A DNA stretch of 64,000 nucleotides from JACQGZ01 sp050695215 (GTDB lineage Bacteria > Sysuimicrobiota > Sysuimicrobiia > Sysuimicrobiales > Humicultoraceae). The stretch is from the NCBI GenBank assembly GCA_050695215.1, contig JBOGSD010000068.1:1-64000 (forward strand), given 5' to 3'. The position numbers and the translations under genes were made by a program. Within the stretch, counting starts at the first letter, position 1, and every line of letters starts with the position of its first letter. Shown here piece after piece: positions 17,026 through 26,091 of the stretch. Under the pieces are notes generated by a model that worked only from the letters and a program-made list of their open reading frames with translations, did no database searches and was not told the DNA's origin.

Positions 17026-19707
17026 ATGGCGACGGAGACGATTCCCAAGACCTACGACCCGCTACGGGCGGAGGAGCGCTGGTACGCATTCTGGCTGGAG
17101 CACGGGTACTTCCACGCGCCAGTCGATCCGGCCCGGGACCCCTACGTGATCATGATGCCGCTGCCCAACATCACCGGGGACCTGCACATCGGCCATGCCC
17201 TCAACAACACCCTCCAGGACGTGCTCATGCGGTGGCGGCGGATGCAGGGGCGCAACGCGATGTGGATGCCCGGCACCGATCACGCCAGCATCGGCACGCA
17301 CGTGGTGATTGAGCGCGAGCTGGCGAAAGAGGGGCAGACCCGCTTCGACCTGGGGCGGGACCGCTTTCTGGCATTTGCCTGGGACTGGAAGGGCAAGTAC
17401 GGCGGCATCATCTACAAGCAGCTGAAGCGGATGGGGATCTCCTGCGACTGGGAGCGGGTCACCTTTACGTTGGACCCACGCTACCACGACGCGGTGATCG
17501 AAGCCTTCCTGCGCCTCTACGCCGGGGGCTACGTCTACTACGGGAAGCGCATGATCAACTGGTGTCCCCACGACCTGACCAGCGTCTCCGACCTGGAGGT
17601 CGAGTACGAGGAGGAAGCATCCACCCTCTACCACGTCCGTTATCGCGGCGCGGACGACGGTGAGGAGGTGGTCATCGCCACGCAGCGCCCCGAGACGATC
17701 TTGGCCGACGTGGCAGTGGCGGTGCACCCTGACGATGAGCGCTATCGCCGCTTGGTCGGCCGTCACGTCATCATGCCGCTGGTGAACCGGCCGGTCCCGG
17801 TGATCGCCGACCGGCGGGTCGATCCGTCCTTCGGGACAGGGGCGCTGAAAATCACGCCCGGGCATGACCCGCTGGACAACGAGATCGGCGCCGACCACGG
17901 TCTGCCCACGCTTGTGGTGCTGGACGAGTCGGGCCGGATGACGGCCGAGACCGGCCCGTACGCGGGGTTGGACCGGTTCGACGCCCGGAAGGCGGCCGCG
18001 GAGGAACTGGCCCGCCTCGGGCTGATCGTGCGCGAAGAGCCCTACGTCACGTCGATCGGGCGCTGCGAGCGCTGCAAGACGGTCCTGGAACCCTACATCA
18101 CGGACCAGTGGTTCGTGCGGATGAAGGAGCTGGCCGCGCCCGCGATCCGCGCCGTGCGCGAGGGAAGGGTGCGCTTCCATCCGGAGCGGTGGGCCAACGT
18201 CTACCTGGACTGGATGGAGAACATCCGGGACTGGAATGTCTCGCGGCGCCTGTGGTGGGGTCATCAGATCCCGGTCTGGCACTGCGAGAGCTGCGGCGAG
18301 ATGGTAGCGTCCCGCAGCCGCCCGGCGCGCTGTCCCAACGGGCACGAGGCGCTGCGGCAGGAAGAACAGATCCTGGATACCTGGTTCAGTTCAGCGCTCT
18401 GGCCCTTCGCCACGCTGGGCTGGCCCACGGAGACGCCGGACCTGCGCTATTTCTACCCGGGCGACGTCCTGGTCACCGCCCGTGACATCATCTTCCTCTG
18501 GGTGGCCCGGATGATCATGTTCGGGCTGCACTTCAGGGGAGACATTCCCTTCACCGACGTCTACATCAACCCGACCGTGCTCAACCTCGAGGGCAGGCGC
18601 ATGTCCAAGTCCTTGGGCACGGGGCTGGATCCGATCGACTACATCGAATCTCTCGGCTACGGCGCCGACGCCCTCCGCTACGCCCTCGTCCTGCGTTCCT
18701 CCCAGACCCAGCAGGACCTGCGGTTTGGCGAGAAGATGCTCGACGACGTGCGCAATTTCAACAATAAGATTTGGAACATCGCCCGCTTCGTGCGCATGAA
18801 TCTGGAGGGGTTCCGCCCCGAGGCCTTCGCCGAGGCCGCGCTCGGTCCGCTCGATCGGTGGATTCTGAGTCGCTACCAGCGCTGTCTGTCCGACGCCACC
18901 CGGCAGCTGGAAAGCTTCGAGTTCGACAAGATGGCCCGGACGCTGTACGAATTCCTCTGGTCGACTTTTGCCGATTGGTACGTGGAGTGCGCTAAGGTCG
19001 ACCTCTATGACAAGGGAGCCCCGGCCGAACGGCGCGCGGCGGTGCAGGGCGCGCTCTGGGTGGTGCTCGAGGGGACGATGCGATGCCTTCACCCGATCAT
19101 GCCTCATCTCACCGAGGAGATCTGGCAGCTGCTGCCTCGGGCCCCTGCGGGTGGACCCGAACCGGGTCCGCCGCCCGAGAGCATCATGGTGAGTCCGTGG
19201 CCCCAAGCGCTGGAGAGATGGATCGATGAGGAGGCCGAAGGGGCGGTTGAACATATGATCGCGGTCATCCGGGCGATACGGTCGCTGAGGGTCGATCTGG
19301 GGCTTCCACCGGACAGGACCGTCGAGCCTGTCCTGCTGCCGCAGTCTGCACAGGCACAACGGGCGCTGCCGGCGCTGGGATCCTACATCAGGACGCTGGC
19401 TCGGGCGAGCCGTCTGACGATGCTGCCTCCGGACGCTCCTCCGCCGGCGAGGGCGGCGGCGGCCGCCGTGGATGGCGTGGAGGTGTTCTTGCCTGTCGGG
19501 GAGGCAGAGGTGGATGCGGTGCGCGCCTGGATCGATCGAGAGCTGGCGCGGGCTCGGCTTGAGCTGTCACGCGTAGAAGCGCGGATCGCCAGCCAAGAGT
19601 TCGTCGAGCGGGCGCCGGCCCAGGTGGTCGAGACGGAGCGGCAGCGTGCGGTCGACCTGCGCGGGCGCACCGCCGCGCTGGAGCGCCATCTCGGCGCCCT
19701 GCGCTGA
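17026..19707 (+). CDS. valS: Valyl-tRNA synthetase
   Basis: An 893-residue class Ia synthetase that charges tRNA-Val. HIGH motif in NITGDLHIGHALNN near residue 45; CP1 editing domain with TQRPETILADVAV; KMSKS-type loop RRMSKSLGTGLDPIDYI near 524; anticodon-binding domain; C-terminal coiled coil (ARARLELSRVEARIASQEF). The C-terminus has the VDLRGRTAALERHL arm typical of ValRS. ATG 17026 is preceded by GGAGGAGG. Controlled by the T-box leader. Confidence 0.97.
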   Translation: MATETIPKTYDPLRAEERWYAFWLEHGYFHAPVDPARDPYVIMMPLPNITGDLHIGHALNNTLQDVLMRWRRMQGRNAMWMPGTDHASIGTHVVIERELAKEGQTRFDLGRDRFLAFAWDWKGKYGGIIYKQLKRMGISCDWERVTFTLDPRYHDAVIEAFLRLYAGGYVYYGKRMINWCPHDLTSVSDLEVEYEEEASTLYHVRYRGADDGEEVVIATQRPETILADVAVAVHPDDERYRRLVGRHVIMPLVNRPVPVIADRRVDPSFGTGALKITPGHDPLDNEIGADHGLPTLVVLDESGRMTAETGPYAGLDRFDARKAAAEELARLGLIVREEPYVTSIGRCERCKTVLEPYITDQWFVRMKELAAPAIRAVREGRVRFHPERWANVYLDWMENIRDWNVSRRLWWGHQIPVWHCESCGEMVASRSRPARCPNGHEALRQEEQILDTWFSSALWPFATLGWPTETPDLRYFYPGDVLVTARDIIFLWVARMIMFGLHFRGDIPFTDVYINPTVLNLEGRRMSKSLGTGLDPIDYIESLGYGADALRYALVLRSSQTQQDLRFGEKMLDDVRNFNNKIWNIARFVRMNLEGFRPEAFAEAALGPLDRWILSRYQRCLSDATRQLESFEFDKMARTLYEFLWSTFADWYVECAKVDLYDKGAPAERRAAVQGALWVVLEGTMRCLHPIMPHLTEEIWQLLPRAPAGGPEPGPPPESIMVSPWPQALERWIDEEAEGAVEHMIAVIRAIRSLRVDLGLPPDRTVEPVLLPQSAQAQRALPALGSYIRTLARASRLTMLPPDAPPPARAAAAAVDGVEVFLPVGEAEVDAVRAWIDRELARARLELSRVEARIASQEFVERAPAQVVETERQRAVDLRGRTAALERHLGALR

Positions 19708-19773
19708 AGTGGGCAGGAAACGGGCCCCCCCTCCCGAAACTGCGGAGGCGGAGTCGACCCTCGGAGGATCTTG

Positions 19774-20295
19774 GTGCGCGCCAGTCCTGTCGTCGTCACG
19801 TTCGCGCTGATCGGGCTCTTCGTCCTCTCCCTCGGCATCGGCTATTTTGTCGGAGAACGGTTCCTCAAACCGGCGGGTCTGGCCGGACAGACGCAACCCC
19901 CGGCCCCGGCGGCCACGCCTCGGGCCGCCCCGCCGACAGTTCCCGCCACCACGCCGCCCATCGTCGCTCCGGCGACACCCGCCGTGGCGGCGACGCCGCG
20001 TCCTACGGCGCCTCCCGCACCGGTGGTGCCGCCCCCGACTACGGTGCCGACGGCGCGCCCGAGCCCGGCGGTCGGGGGCGTATTGTGGCGCGTCCAGGCC
20101 GGAGCGTTTCTGAAACGCGAGAATGCCCAGGAGCGCGTGAATCAGCTGGACGGCGCCGGGTTTGACGCCTACATCCTGCCGGCCGGAGGCCTGTTCAAGG
20201 TTTTTGTGGGCGCCTTCGCCGACCGCGCCAACGCCGAGGAACTGTCCGCGCGGCTGCGCGCTCTGGGGTTTGAGACGCTGATCGTCCGCCAGTAG
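19774..20295 (+). CDS. SPOR-domain membrane protein
   Basis: About 173 residues. One membrane helix (about 5-25, VVTFALIGLFVLSLGIGYFVG), a Pro/Ala/Thr linker of about 65 residues, and a C-terminal SPOR domain (about 103-172) with LWRVQAGAFLKRENAQERV and KVFVGAFADRANAEEL. SPOR domains bind denuded peptidoglycan at division sites. GTG 19774 (or TTG 19771) is preceded by GGAGG. It stands between valS and the acyl-CoA block with no obvious functional link. Confidence 0.87.
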   Translation: MRASPVVVTFALIGLFVLSLGIGYFVGERFLKPAGLAGQTQPPAPAATPRAAPPTVPATTPPIVAPATPAVAATPRPTAPPAPVVPPPTTVPTARPSPAVGGVLWRVQAGAFLKRENAQERVNQLDGAGFDAYILPAGGLFKVFVGAFADRANAEELSARLRALGFETLIVRQ

Positions 20296-20312
20296 GCCGG
20301 CCAGGAGGCCCC

Positions 20313-21269
20313 GTGTACCCGCGCGCCCGCCCCCCGCAGGCCTTCGAGTTCGAACGCATTCTCTACGCCAAGCGGGACGGCGCCGCCCGCGTCACGATCA
20401 ATCGCCCCGCGGTCCTCAACGCGCTCGACTTTCAGACCCTGACCGAGATGAGCGCCGCGTTTCAGGATGCCTCCTGGGACGATGCCGTCGGGGTGGTCGT
20501 CCTCACGGGATCGGGGGAACGCGCCTTTTGCACCGGCGCGGACCTGGGGGAGCAGGAACAGTTCCTGCGCCGTCCCCGCGACTACTGGAAGTGGATGGGC
20601 GCCTTCATCGAGGCCAACGAGCGGCTGCGCAACATCGGCAAGCCCACGGTGGCGCGATTGAATGGGATGGTGGTCGGCGGCGGCAACGAGTTCAACATGG
20701 CCTGCGATCTGGCGGTCGCCGCCGAGGACATCATTCTGCGGCATGTGGGCACCGCCCGCGGCAGCGTTCCCGCCGCCGGCGCGACGCAGTGGCTGCCGCT
20801 GATCGTCGGGGAGCGGCGGGCGCGGGAGATCCTCCTGCTCTGCGAGGAGGTCACGGCTAGCCAGGCCCTCGACTGGGGGTGGATCAACCAGGTCGTGCCG
20901 AGGGCTCAGCTGGACGCGGCGGTCGCCGGTCTGGTGGACAAGCTGCTGGCCAAACTCCCCGAGGTCACCCGCTACACCCGCCAGCAGTTGAACTTCTGGC
21001 GCGATCTCTCCTGGCACCTCACGGTGGGGCACGCCCGCGACTGGCTCACCCTGCACGCCGGCTCGCCGGAGACGCAGGAGGGGCTGGAAGCGTTTCGTGA
21101 GAAGCGGCCGGTCGACTATGAGGCCATCCGCAGCCGTCTCGCGGCGGGAGAGCCGACCGAGCAGCATTGGGGGCCGCCGGTGTCGCGTTGCCCGCATTGC
21201 GGGGCCACGCACCTGCCGGCGGGATTCACGTACTGCGGCCGGTGCGGCCGCCCCCTTACGGGTGGCTGA
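20313..21269 (+). CDS. Enoyl-CoA hydratase-family protein with C-terminal zinc ribbon
   Basis: A 318-residue crotonase-fold protein. RVTINRPAVLNALDF is the N-terminal core, ERAFCTGADLGE the first oxyanion-hole segment, and NGMVVGGGNEFNMACDLAVAA the second. Catalysis may differ from classical hydratases, since the usual Glu position after the second glycine loop is occupied by TARGSVPAAG. The last about 30 residues add a rubredoxin-like zinc ribbon, RCPHCGATHLP...YCGRCGRPL, rare in this family. GTG 20313. First gene of a five-gene acyl-CoA block. The stop codon lies in a 21-bp tandem repeat. Confidence 0.88.
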   Translation: MYPRARPPQAFEFERILYAKRDGAARVTINRPAVLNALDFQTLTEMSAAFQDASWDDAVGVVVLTGSGERAFCTGADLGEQEQFLRRPRDYWKWMGAFIEANERLRNIGKPTVARLNGMVVGGGNEFNMACDLAVAAEDIILRHVGTARGSVPAAGATQWLPLIVGERRAREILLLCEEVTASQALDWGWINQVVPRAQLDAAVAGLVDKLLAKLPEVTRYTRQQLNFWRDLSWHLTVGHARDWLTLHAGSPETQEGLEAFREKRPVDYEAIRSRLAAGEPTEQHWGPPVSRCPHCGATHLPAGFTYCGRCGRPLTGG

Positions 21270-21302
21270 TCCGATGGTGCAGGTGGCTGATCCGACGGTG
21301 AA
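21261..21302. repeat. 21-bp direct duplication over the stop codon of the 20313 gene
   Basis: GGTGGCTGATCCGATGGTGC (21261) is repeated as GGTGGCTGATCCGACGGTGA (21282). The first copy includes the stop TGA; because the period is 21, the second TGA is in the same frame. Confidence 0.85.
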
Positions 21303-21317
21303 AGGAGCCTAACGCCG

Positions 21318-22100
21318 ATGGCCGAGCAGGACTACCAGAACCTGATCGTGACCCGCGACGGGCCGGTGGCGCTCGTCCAGTTCAACCGCCCCGAGGTGCT
21401 CAACGCCCTCAACCAGGCGCTCATGGACGAACTGGTCGCGGCGCTGGAGGCGTTTGACCGGGAGGACGAGGTGCGCGCCGTCGTTCTGACCGGCAGCGCG
21501 CGCGCCTTTGCGGCCGGAGCGGACATCCGGGAGATGGCTGACGCGACGGCGGCGCAGATGCTGGCGGGCTACCGGTTCCAGCAGTGGGAGCGGATCCGCA
21601 AGATCAGCAAACCGATCATCGCCGCCGTCAGCGGGTTCGCCCTGGGCGGGGGGAACGAACTGGCCATGCTCTGCGACATGATCGTCGCCGGGGAATCCGC
21701 GCGCTTCGGCCAACCGGAGATCAACCTGGGATTGATGCCGGGGGCCGGTGGCACGCAGCGGCTCACGCGGGCGATAGGCAAGGCTCGGGCGATGGAGATC
21801 ATCCTCACGGGGCGGCAGCTGACGGCGCGGGAGGCCGAAGCGGCGGGGCTAGTCACGCGCGTCGTTCCCGACGAACTGGTCCTGGAGGAGGCGAAGGCCC
21901 TGGCTCGAGACATCGCCGCCCGCGCGCCCGTGGCGGTGCGGCTGGCCAAGGAAGCGGTGCTGAAGGCGTTCGACCTGCACCTGGAAGGCGGCCTGGACTT
22001 CGAGCGGAAATGCTTCTATCTGCTCTTCTCGACCGAGGACCACACCGAAGGGATCCAGGCGTTTCAGGGCAAGCGGCCGCCCCACTTCACGGGGCGATGA
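21318..22100 (+). CDS. Enoyl-CoA hydratase (PaaF/crotonase type)
   Basis: A 260-residue enoyl-CoA hydratase. NRPEVLNALNQALMDELV at the N-terminus, RAFAAGADIREM (oxyanion hole 1), GFALGGGNELAMLCDMIVAGE (oxyanion hole 2), FGQPEINLGLMPGAGGTQRL with the two expected catalytic acids (Glu in PEIN region, Glu-equivalent loop GAGGTQ). Adds water to trans-2-enoyl-CoA. ATG 21318 has AAAGGAG upstream. Central gene of the acyl-CoA block. Confidence 0.92.
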   Translation: MAEQDYQNLIVTRDGPVALVQFNRPEVLNALNQALMDELVAALEAFDREDEVRAVVLTGSARAFAAGADIREMADATAAQMLAGYRFQQWERIRKISKPIIAAVSGFALGGGNELAMLCDMIVAGESARFGQPEINLGLMPGAGGTQRLTRAIGKARAMEIILTGRQLTAREAEAAGLVTRVVPDELVLEEAKALARDIAARAPVAVRLAKEAVLKAFDLHLEGGLDFERKCFYLLFSTEDHTEGIQAFQGKRPPHFTGR

Positions 22101-22134
22101 CCGCCGTGGCTCAGGTCGGAGGGAGGGAGAGGGA

Positions 22135-22929
22135 GTGACCCCCGCGCCGTCGCTGCAAACCGTCCTCACGAAGGAAGGGGACGGGGTTCTGACGCTCACG
22201 CTCAACCGGCCCGACGTCCTCAACGCGGTCAACGACCAACTGAGCCTGGAGCTGGGAGAGGCTCTGAAGTATGCGGAGCGCGAACGAGGGGTGCGCTGCC
22301 TCGTCCTCACCGGGGCCGGGCGCGGGTTTTGTTCCGGCCAGGATCTGCGGGACCGCGCCGGGGTGGGAGAGATCTCGTACGGCGACTCCCTGCGCCGTCG
22401 TTACAACCCGATCATCCAGCGGCTGGCCACCCTGGAGAAGCCGGTCATCGCCGCGGTAAACGGCGTGGCCGCGGGGGCGGGGTGCAACCTGGCGCTGGCC
22501 TGCGACCTGCGCGTTGCCTCCGACCGCGCTTCCTTCATCGAGGTCTTCGCCCGGGTGGGGCTCATTCCCGACTCCGGCGGGACCTACTTCCTGCCGCGCC
22601 TGGTCGGTCTGGCCAAGGCGTTCGAACTGGCCTATCTGGCCGAGCCGGTCGATGCGGCCGAAGCGTTGCGCATCGGCCTCGTCAACCGGATGGTCGACCA
22701 CGAGGACCTGATGCGAGCAACACTTGAATGGGCGCGCCGGCTGGCCCAGGGTCCGACAAAAGGCTATGGGCTGGCCAAACGGGGCCTCCGGCGGGCCGCC
22801 TCCGCCACCCTAGAAGAGAGCCTGGCCTACGAGGCGTACCTACAGGAGATCGCCGGCGGGAGCGCGGACCACCGCGAGGGCGTCGCCGCCTTCCTGGAAA
22901 AGCGTAAGCCCAACTTCACTGGATCCTGA
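22135..22929 (+). CDS. Enoyl-CoA hydratase/isomerase (PaaG-like)
   Basis: A 264-residue crotonase-family protein. NRPDVLNAVNDQLSLELGEAL, RGFCSGQDLRDRAG and VNGVAAGAGCNLALACDLRVAS, then FARVGLIPDSGGTYFLPRLVG. The SGQDLRD and IPDSGGT texts are characteristic of PaaG, the ring-epoxide isomerase of aerobic phenylacetate breakdown, though relatives are plain isomerases. GTG 22135 has GAGGGAGAGGGA upstream. The ring epoxygenase (PaaABCDE) is not in this window, so a phenylacetate role is possible but not proved. Confidence 0.87.
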   Translation: MTPAPSLQTVLTKEGDGVLTLTLNRPDVLNAVNDQLSLELGEALKYAERERGVRCLVLTGAGRGFCSGQDLRDRAGVGEISYGDSLRRRYNPIIQRLATLEKPVIAAVNGVAAGAGCNLALACDLRVASDRASFIEVFARVGLIPDSGGTYFLPRLVGLAKAFELAYLAEPVDAAEALRIGLVNRMVDHEDLMRATLEWARRLAQGPTKGYGLAKRGLRRAASATLEESLAYEAYLQEIAGGSADHREGVAAFLEKRKPNFTGS

Positions 22930-22954
22930 GTCGAGGCCGCGCCAGGGCGCAACG

Positions 22955-24661
22955 ATGTCCGCGCAGATCATCGGAGTCGTTGGCGCGGGAACGATGGGCG
23001 GCGGCATCGCTGAGACCGCGGTGGCCCGTGGTTTTGACGTCATCCTCTACGACGTCGCCGATGAGATCCTGGCCCGCGCCCAAGTGCGTATTCAGGCGAG
23101 CCTGGCTCGCCAGGTCCGGCGGAAACGGATCACGGCAGAGCGGGCCGCCGCCGCCCTGGGCCGTCTTCGCCTGACGACTCGCCTTGACGACCTGGGCGCG
23201 GCAGGCCTGATCGTTGAAGCCGCCCCCGAGGATCTCGCCCTCAAACGCGACCTGTTCGCGAGGCTCGATGCGATCGCGCTGCCGCATACCATCCTGGCCT
23301 CCAATACCTCATCGCTGTCGATCAGCCGTGTGGCCGAAGCGACGCAGCACCCTGAGCGGGTGGTGGGCATGCATTTCTTTAACCCGGCGCCGGTGATGCC
23401 GCTAGTCGAAATCATCCCCGGACAAGTCACGGCGCCGGAGGTCGTGGCGGAAGTCACGGCGACAGCACGGGCATTGGGCAAGACGCCCGTGCAGGCCCGC
23501 GACACCCCGGGATTCATCGTCAACCGGATCGCCCGCCCGTTCTACCTGGAGGCACTCGAGCTCCTCGGCCGCGGCGCGGCCTCGGCGGAGGAGATCGACC
23601 GGATCATGCGTCTGGCCGGCGGGTTCCGCATGGGTCCCTTCGAACTGCTCGACTTGATCGGCCTCGACGTGAACCTGGCCGTGACCCGCTCTATCTATGA
23701 GGCCTTCTCTGAGGCGCCGCGGTTCCGCCCCCATCCCATCCAGGAGCAGATGGTGCAGGCGGGTTTGTTGGGGAGGAAAACCGGACGCGGCTTTTACGTC
23801 TACGGAGGAGAAGGAGTCCCGGAACGTCGGTCGCTTCCGTCGGCCGCTCCTCCGCGCGCCGGGACACCGCGGCGCGTCGCCGTCCTGGGCGAGGGAGCGC
23901 TGGCGGAAGGGTTCAAGGCGGCGGCACGGGCGGTGGGATGGACAGTAACCGCGCCTCCGCCGGATGAGTTTGGGGACCTCCCTTTCAGGCTGGATGCCGT
24001 GGTGGATTTTCTCTTGGGGTCTGGGGGGTTGGGCCTGGATCCCTTGGCCGCGGTCCTCCCCCCGGAGAGCGTCTGGCTCACCTTGATGCTGGAGAGGTCG
24101 CCGACGCGGCGGGCGGAGGCGGGGCCGGACTGGATCTCTGAGGAGCCGCTGGACGCGCTCGGTCCCGCTCCAGAATCCTCCCGCCATCTCGGCCTCCGGC
24201 GGGTGGTGGGTTTCGCCACGTTGCCGCCATGGCAAGACCGGGGCCTCGTGGAGCTTCTGGCCGATCCCCTGTCGAGTCCTGACGCCCTGAGCGCCGCGGA
24301 GGCGCTCTTCCGCGATCTCGGGAAGGAGTCCGCGCGTGTGAAAGGTGCGGTCGGCGGGGTCTTCCCCAGGATTTTCGCTATGATAGTCAACGAGGCCGCC
24401 TTCGCGCTCGGCGAGGGCGTGGCGTCTGCGGCGGACATCGATACGGCGCTCCAGCTGGGGGCCAACTACCCACAGGGCCCACTGGCTCTCGCCGACGAGA
24501 TCGGATCGGAGGTTCTCCTGGGAATCATCTTGAAGCTGGATAGTCGGGAGCCGGGAGGGCGGTACGCGCCGGCCCCGTTCCTGCGCGCGATGGAGGCGGC
24601 GGGCCGAACGGGTCGCGTCGCGGGTCGAGGTTTTCACGACTACCAGGGGCGCCGTGGCTGA
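22955..24661 (+). CDS. 3-hydroxyacyl-CoA dehydrogenase (PaaH/FadB-like)
   Basis: A 568-residue protein. The Rossmann domain opens with IIGVVGAGTMGGGIAE; ASNTSSLSIS and VVGMHFFNPAPVMPLVEI carry the catalytic region; the first C-terminal dimerisation domain has DTPGFIVNRIARPFY. A second copy of that helical domain lies near residue 470-560 (PRIFAMIVNEAAFALGEGVAS, NYPQGPLALAD). This two-domain layout is that of PaaH-type enzymes (about 500 aa). It oxidises 3-hydroxyacyl-CoA with NAD. It overlaps the thiolase start. Confidence 0.92.
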   Translation: MSAQIIGVVGAGTMGGGIAETAVARGFDVILYDVADEILARAQVRIQASLARQVRRKRITAERAAAALGRLRLTTRLDDLGAAGLIVEAAPEDLALKRDLFARLDAIALPHTILASNTSSLSISRVAEATQHPERVVGMHFFNPAPVMPLVEIIPGQVTAPEVVAEVTATARALGKTPVQARDTPGFIVNRIARPFYLEALELLGRGAASAEEIDRIMRLAGGFRMGPFELLDLIGLDVNLAVTRSIYEAFSEAPRFRPHPIQEQMVQAGLLGRKTGRGFYVYGGEGVPERRSLPSAAPPRAGTPRRVAVLGEGALAEGFKAAARAVGWTVTAPPPDEFGDLPFRLDAVVDFLLGSGGLGLDPLAAVLPPESVWLTLMLERSPTRRAEAGPDWISEEPLDALGPAPESSRHLGLRRVVGFATLPPWQDRGLVELLADPLSSPDALSAAEALFRDLGKESARVKGAVGGVFPRIFAMIVNEAAFALGEGVASAADIDTALQLGANYPQGPLALADEIGSEVLLGIILKLDSREPGGRYAPAPFLRAMEAAGRTGRVAGRGFHDYQGRRG

Positions 24662-25859
24662 ACCCGTCCTCATTGACGCGGTGCGCACACCGGTCGGCCG
24701 GTACGCCGGGGCGCTCAAGGACGTCCGTCCGGACGACCTCGCCGCCCTGGTCATCGCCGAGATCGTGCGCCGCAACCGCCTCGACCCCGCCGCCATCGAA
24801 GACGTCATCTTCGGCTGCGGCAACCAGGCCGGTGAGGACAACCGCAACGTCGGTCGCATGGCGGTTCTGCTCGCCGGCCTCCCTGTGAGCGTCGCCGGGC
24901 AGACCGTCAACCGCCTCTGCGGCTCGGGGCTGCAGGCGGTGGTCACGGCCGCCAACGCCATCAGGGTGGGGGAGGGGGAGGTGTTCGTCGCCGGGGGCGT
25001 GGAGTCGATGACCCGGGCGCCCTTCGTGATGGGCAAACCCGCCGCCGGGTTTCCGCGCGGTACGCAGGAGATGTACGACAGCACCATCGGCTGGCGCTTC
25101 GTCAATCCCCGGATGGCGGAGACCTACCCGCCCTACAGCATGGGGGAGACCGCCGAGATCGTCGCGGAGCGCTATGGCATCACACGGGAAGAGCAGGACG
25201 CGTTTGCCTTGGAGAGCCAGCGCCGCACCGCCCGGGCCGTGGCGGAGGGGCGTTTCAGGCGCGAGATCGTCCCCGTGGTCATCCCCCAACCAAAGGGAGA
25301 CCCCGTCATCGTCGAGACCGACGAGCACCCCCGCCCGGATACCACCGCCGAGCGTCTGGCCCAGCTGGCGCCCGCTTTCAAGAAGGGCGGCACGGTCACC
25401 GCCGGCAACTCCTCCGGCGTCAACGACGGAGCCGCCGCCGTCCTGCTCACGTCCGAGCGGGCGGCGGCCGCGCGCGGGCTGGCGCCCCGGGCCCGGCTCC
25501 TGGCCTCAGCGGTGGCCGGGGTCGACCCCTCGATGATGGGCCTGGGGCCGATCCCGGCAACGCGCAAGGTGCTGGAGCGCACCGGATTGTCGATCGAGGA
25601 CATGGACGTCATCGAACTGAACGAGGCCTTCGCCGCGCAGGTGCTGGCCTGCGTCCGCGACCTGCGCATCCCCACCGACCGTCTCAACCCCAACGGCAGC
25701 GCCATCGCTCTCGGCCATCCCATTGGGTGCACCGGGGCGCGCCTGATGACAACCCTGCTGCACGAACTGGAGCGCCGCGAGGGCCGCTACGGGCTGGCGA
25801 CGATGTGCATCGGGGTGGGGCAGGGCATCGCCACGGTGATCGAGCGGATTCCGCACTGA
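24654..25859 (+). CDS. Acetyl-CoA acyltransferase (thiolase, PaaJ/FadA-like)
   Basis: A 401-residue thiolase. The nucleophile Cys is in VNRLCGSGLQAV (about 88), with NEAFAAQ, the His in GHPIGCTGARL and the second Cys in TMCIGVGQG all present. Length and motifs are canonical for a beta-ketothiolase; YGITREEQDAFALESQ is typical of PaaJ/PcaF-like forms. GTG 24654 overlaps the dehydrogenase stop, so the two are coupled. Last enzyme of the block. Confidence 0.94.
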   Translation: MAEPVLIDAVRTPVGRYAGALKDVRPDDLAALVIAEIVRRNRLDPAAIEDVIFGCGNQAGEDNRNVGRMAVLLAGLPVSVAGQTVNRLCGSGLQAVVTAANAIRVGEGEVFVAGGVESMTRAPFVMGKPAAGFPRGTQEMYDSTIGWRFVNPRMAETYPPYSMGETAEIVAERYGITREEQDAFALESQRRTARAVAEGRFRREIVPVVIPQPKGDPVIVETDEHPRPDTTAERLAQLAPAFKKGGTVTAGNSSGVNDGAAAVLLTSERAAAARGLAPRARLLASAVAGVDPSMMGLGPIPATRKVLERTGLSIEDMDVIELNEAFAAQVLACVRDLRIPTDRLNPNGSAIALGHPIGCTGARLMTTLLHELERREGRYGLATMCIGVGQGIATVIERIPH

Positions 25860-25869
25860 GGAGGGCAGC

Positions 25870-26091
25870 ATGAGCGGCGGGGTCGTCGTCGTGGATCGGA
25901 CCGGGCTGGCCCTGGCGGCGGGGCAGCGGGTGCGGGTGCTGCGCGAGCCGCCGCAGGAGGGGGAGGTGCGCCGGGTCGTGCCCCGCTACGGGGTCCTCAC
26001 GGTGATCGTCGATGGGGCGAAAGCGGGGAAGACCGAGCGGATGGTACGCGGTCAGGAGGTCGAGGCACTCGGCGAGCCCGCCGGATCCTGA
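25870..26091 (+). CDS. Small hypothetical protein with beta-rich fold
   Basis: A 73-residue protein with alternating Val/Arg strands (VVVVDRTGLALAAGQRVRVL). Its turn-rich, KOW/SH3-like pattern is only a guess. A GGAGGGCAGC ribosome site precedes ATG 25870, 10 nt after the thiolase. Its last 40 bases overlap, in antisense, the 3' end of the cyclase-like gene. Not recognised as a known family. Confidence 0.55.
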   Translation: MSGGVVVVDRTGLALAAGQRVRVLREPPQEGEVRRVVPRYGVLTVIVDGAKAGKTERMVRGQEVEALGEPAGS

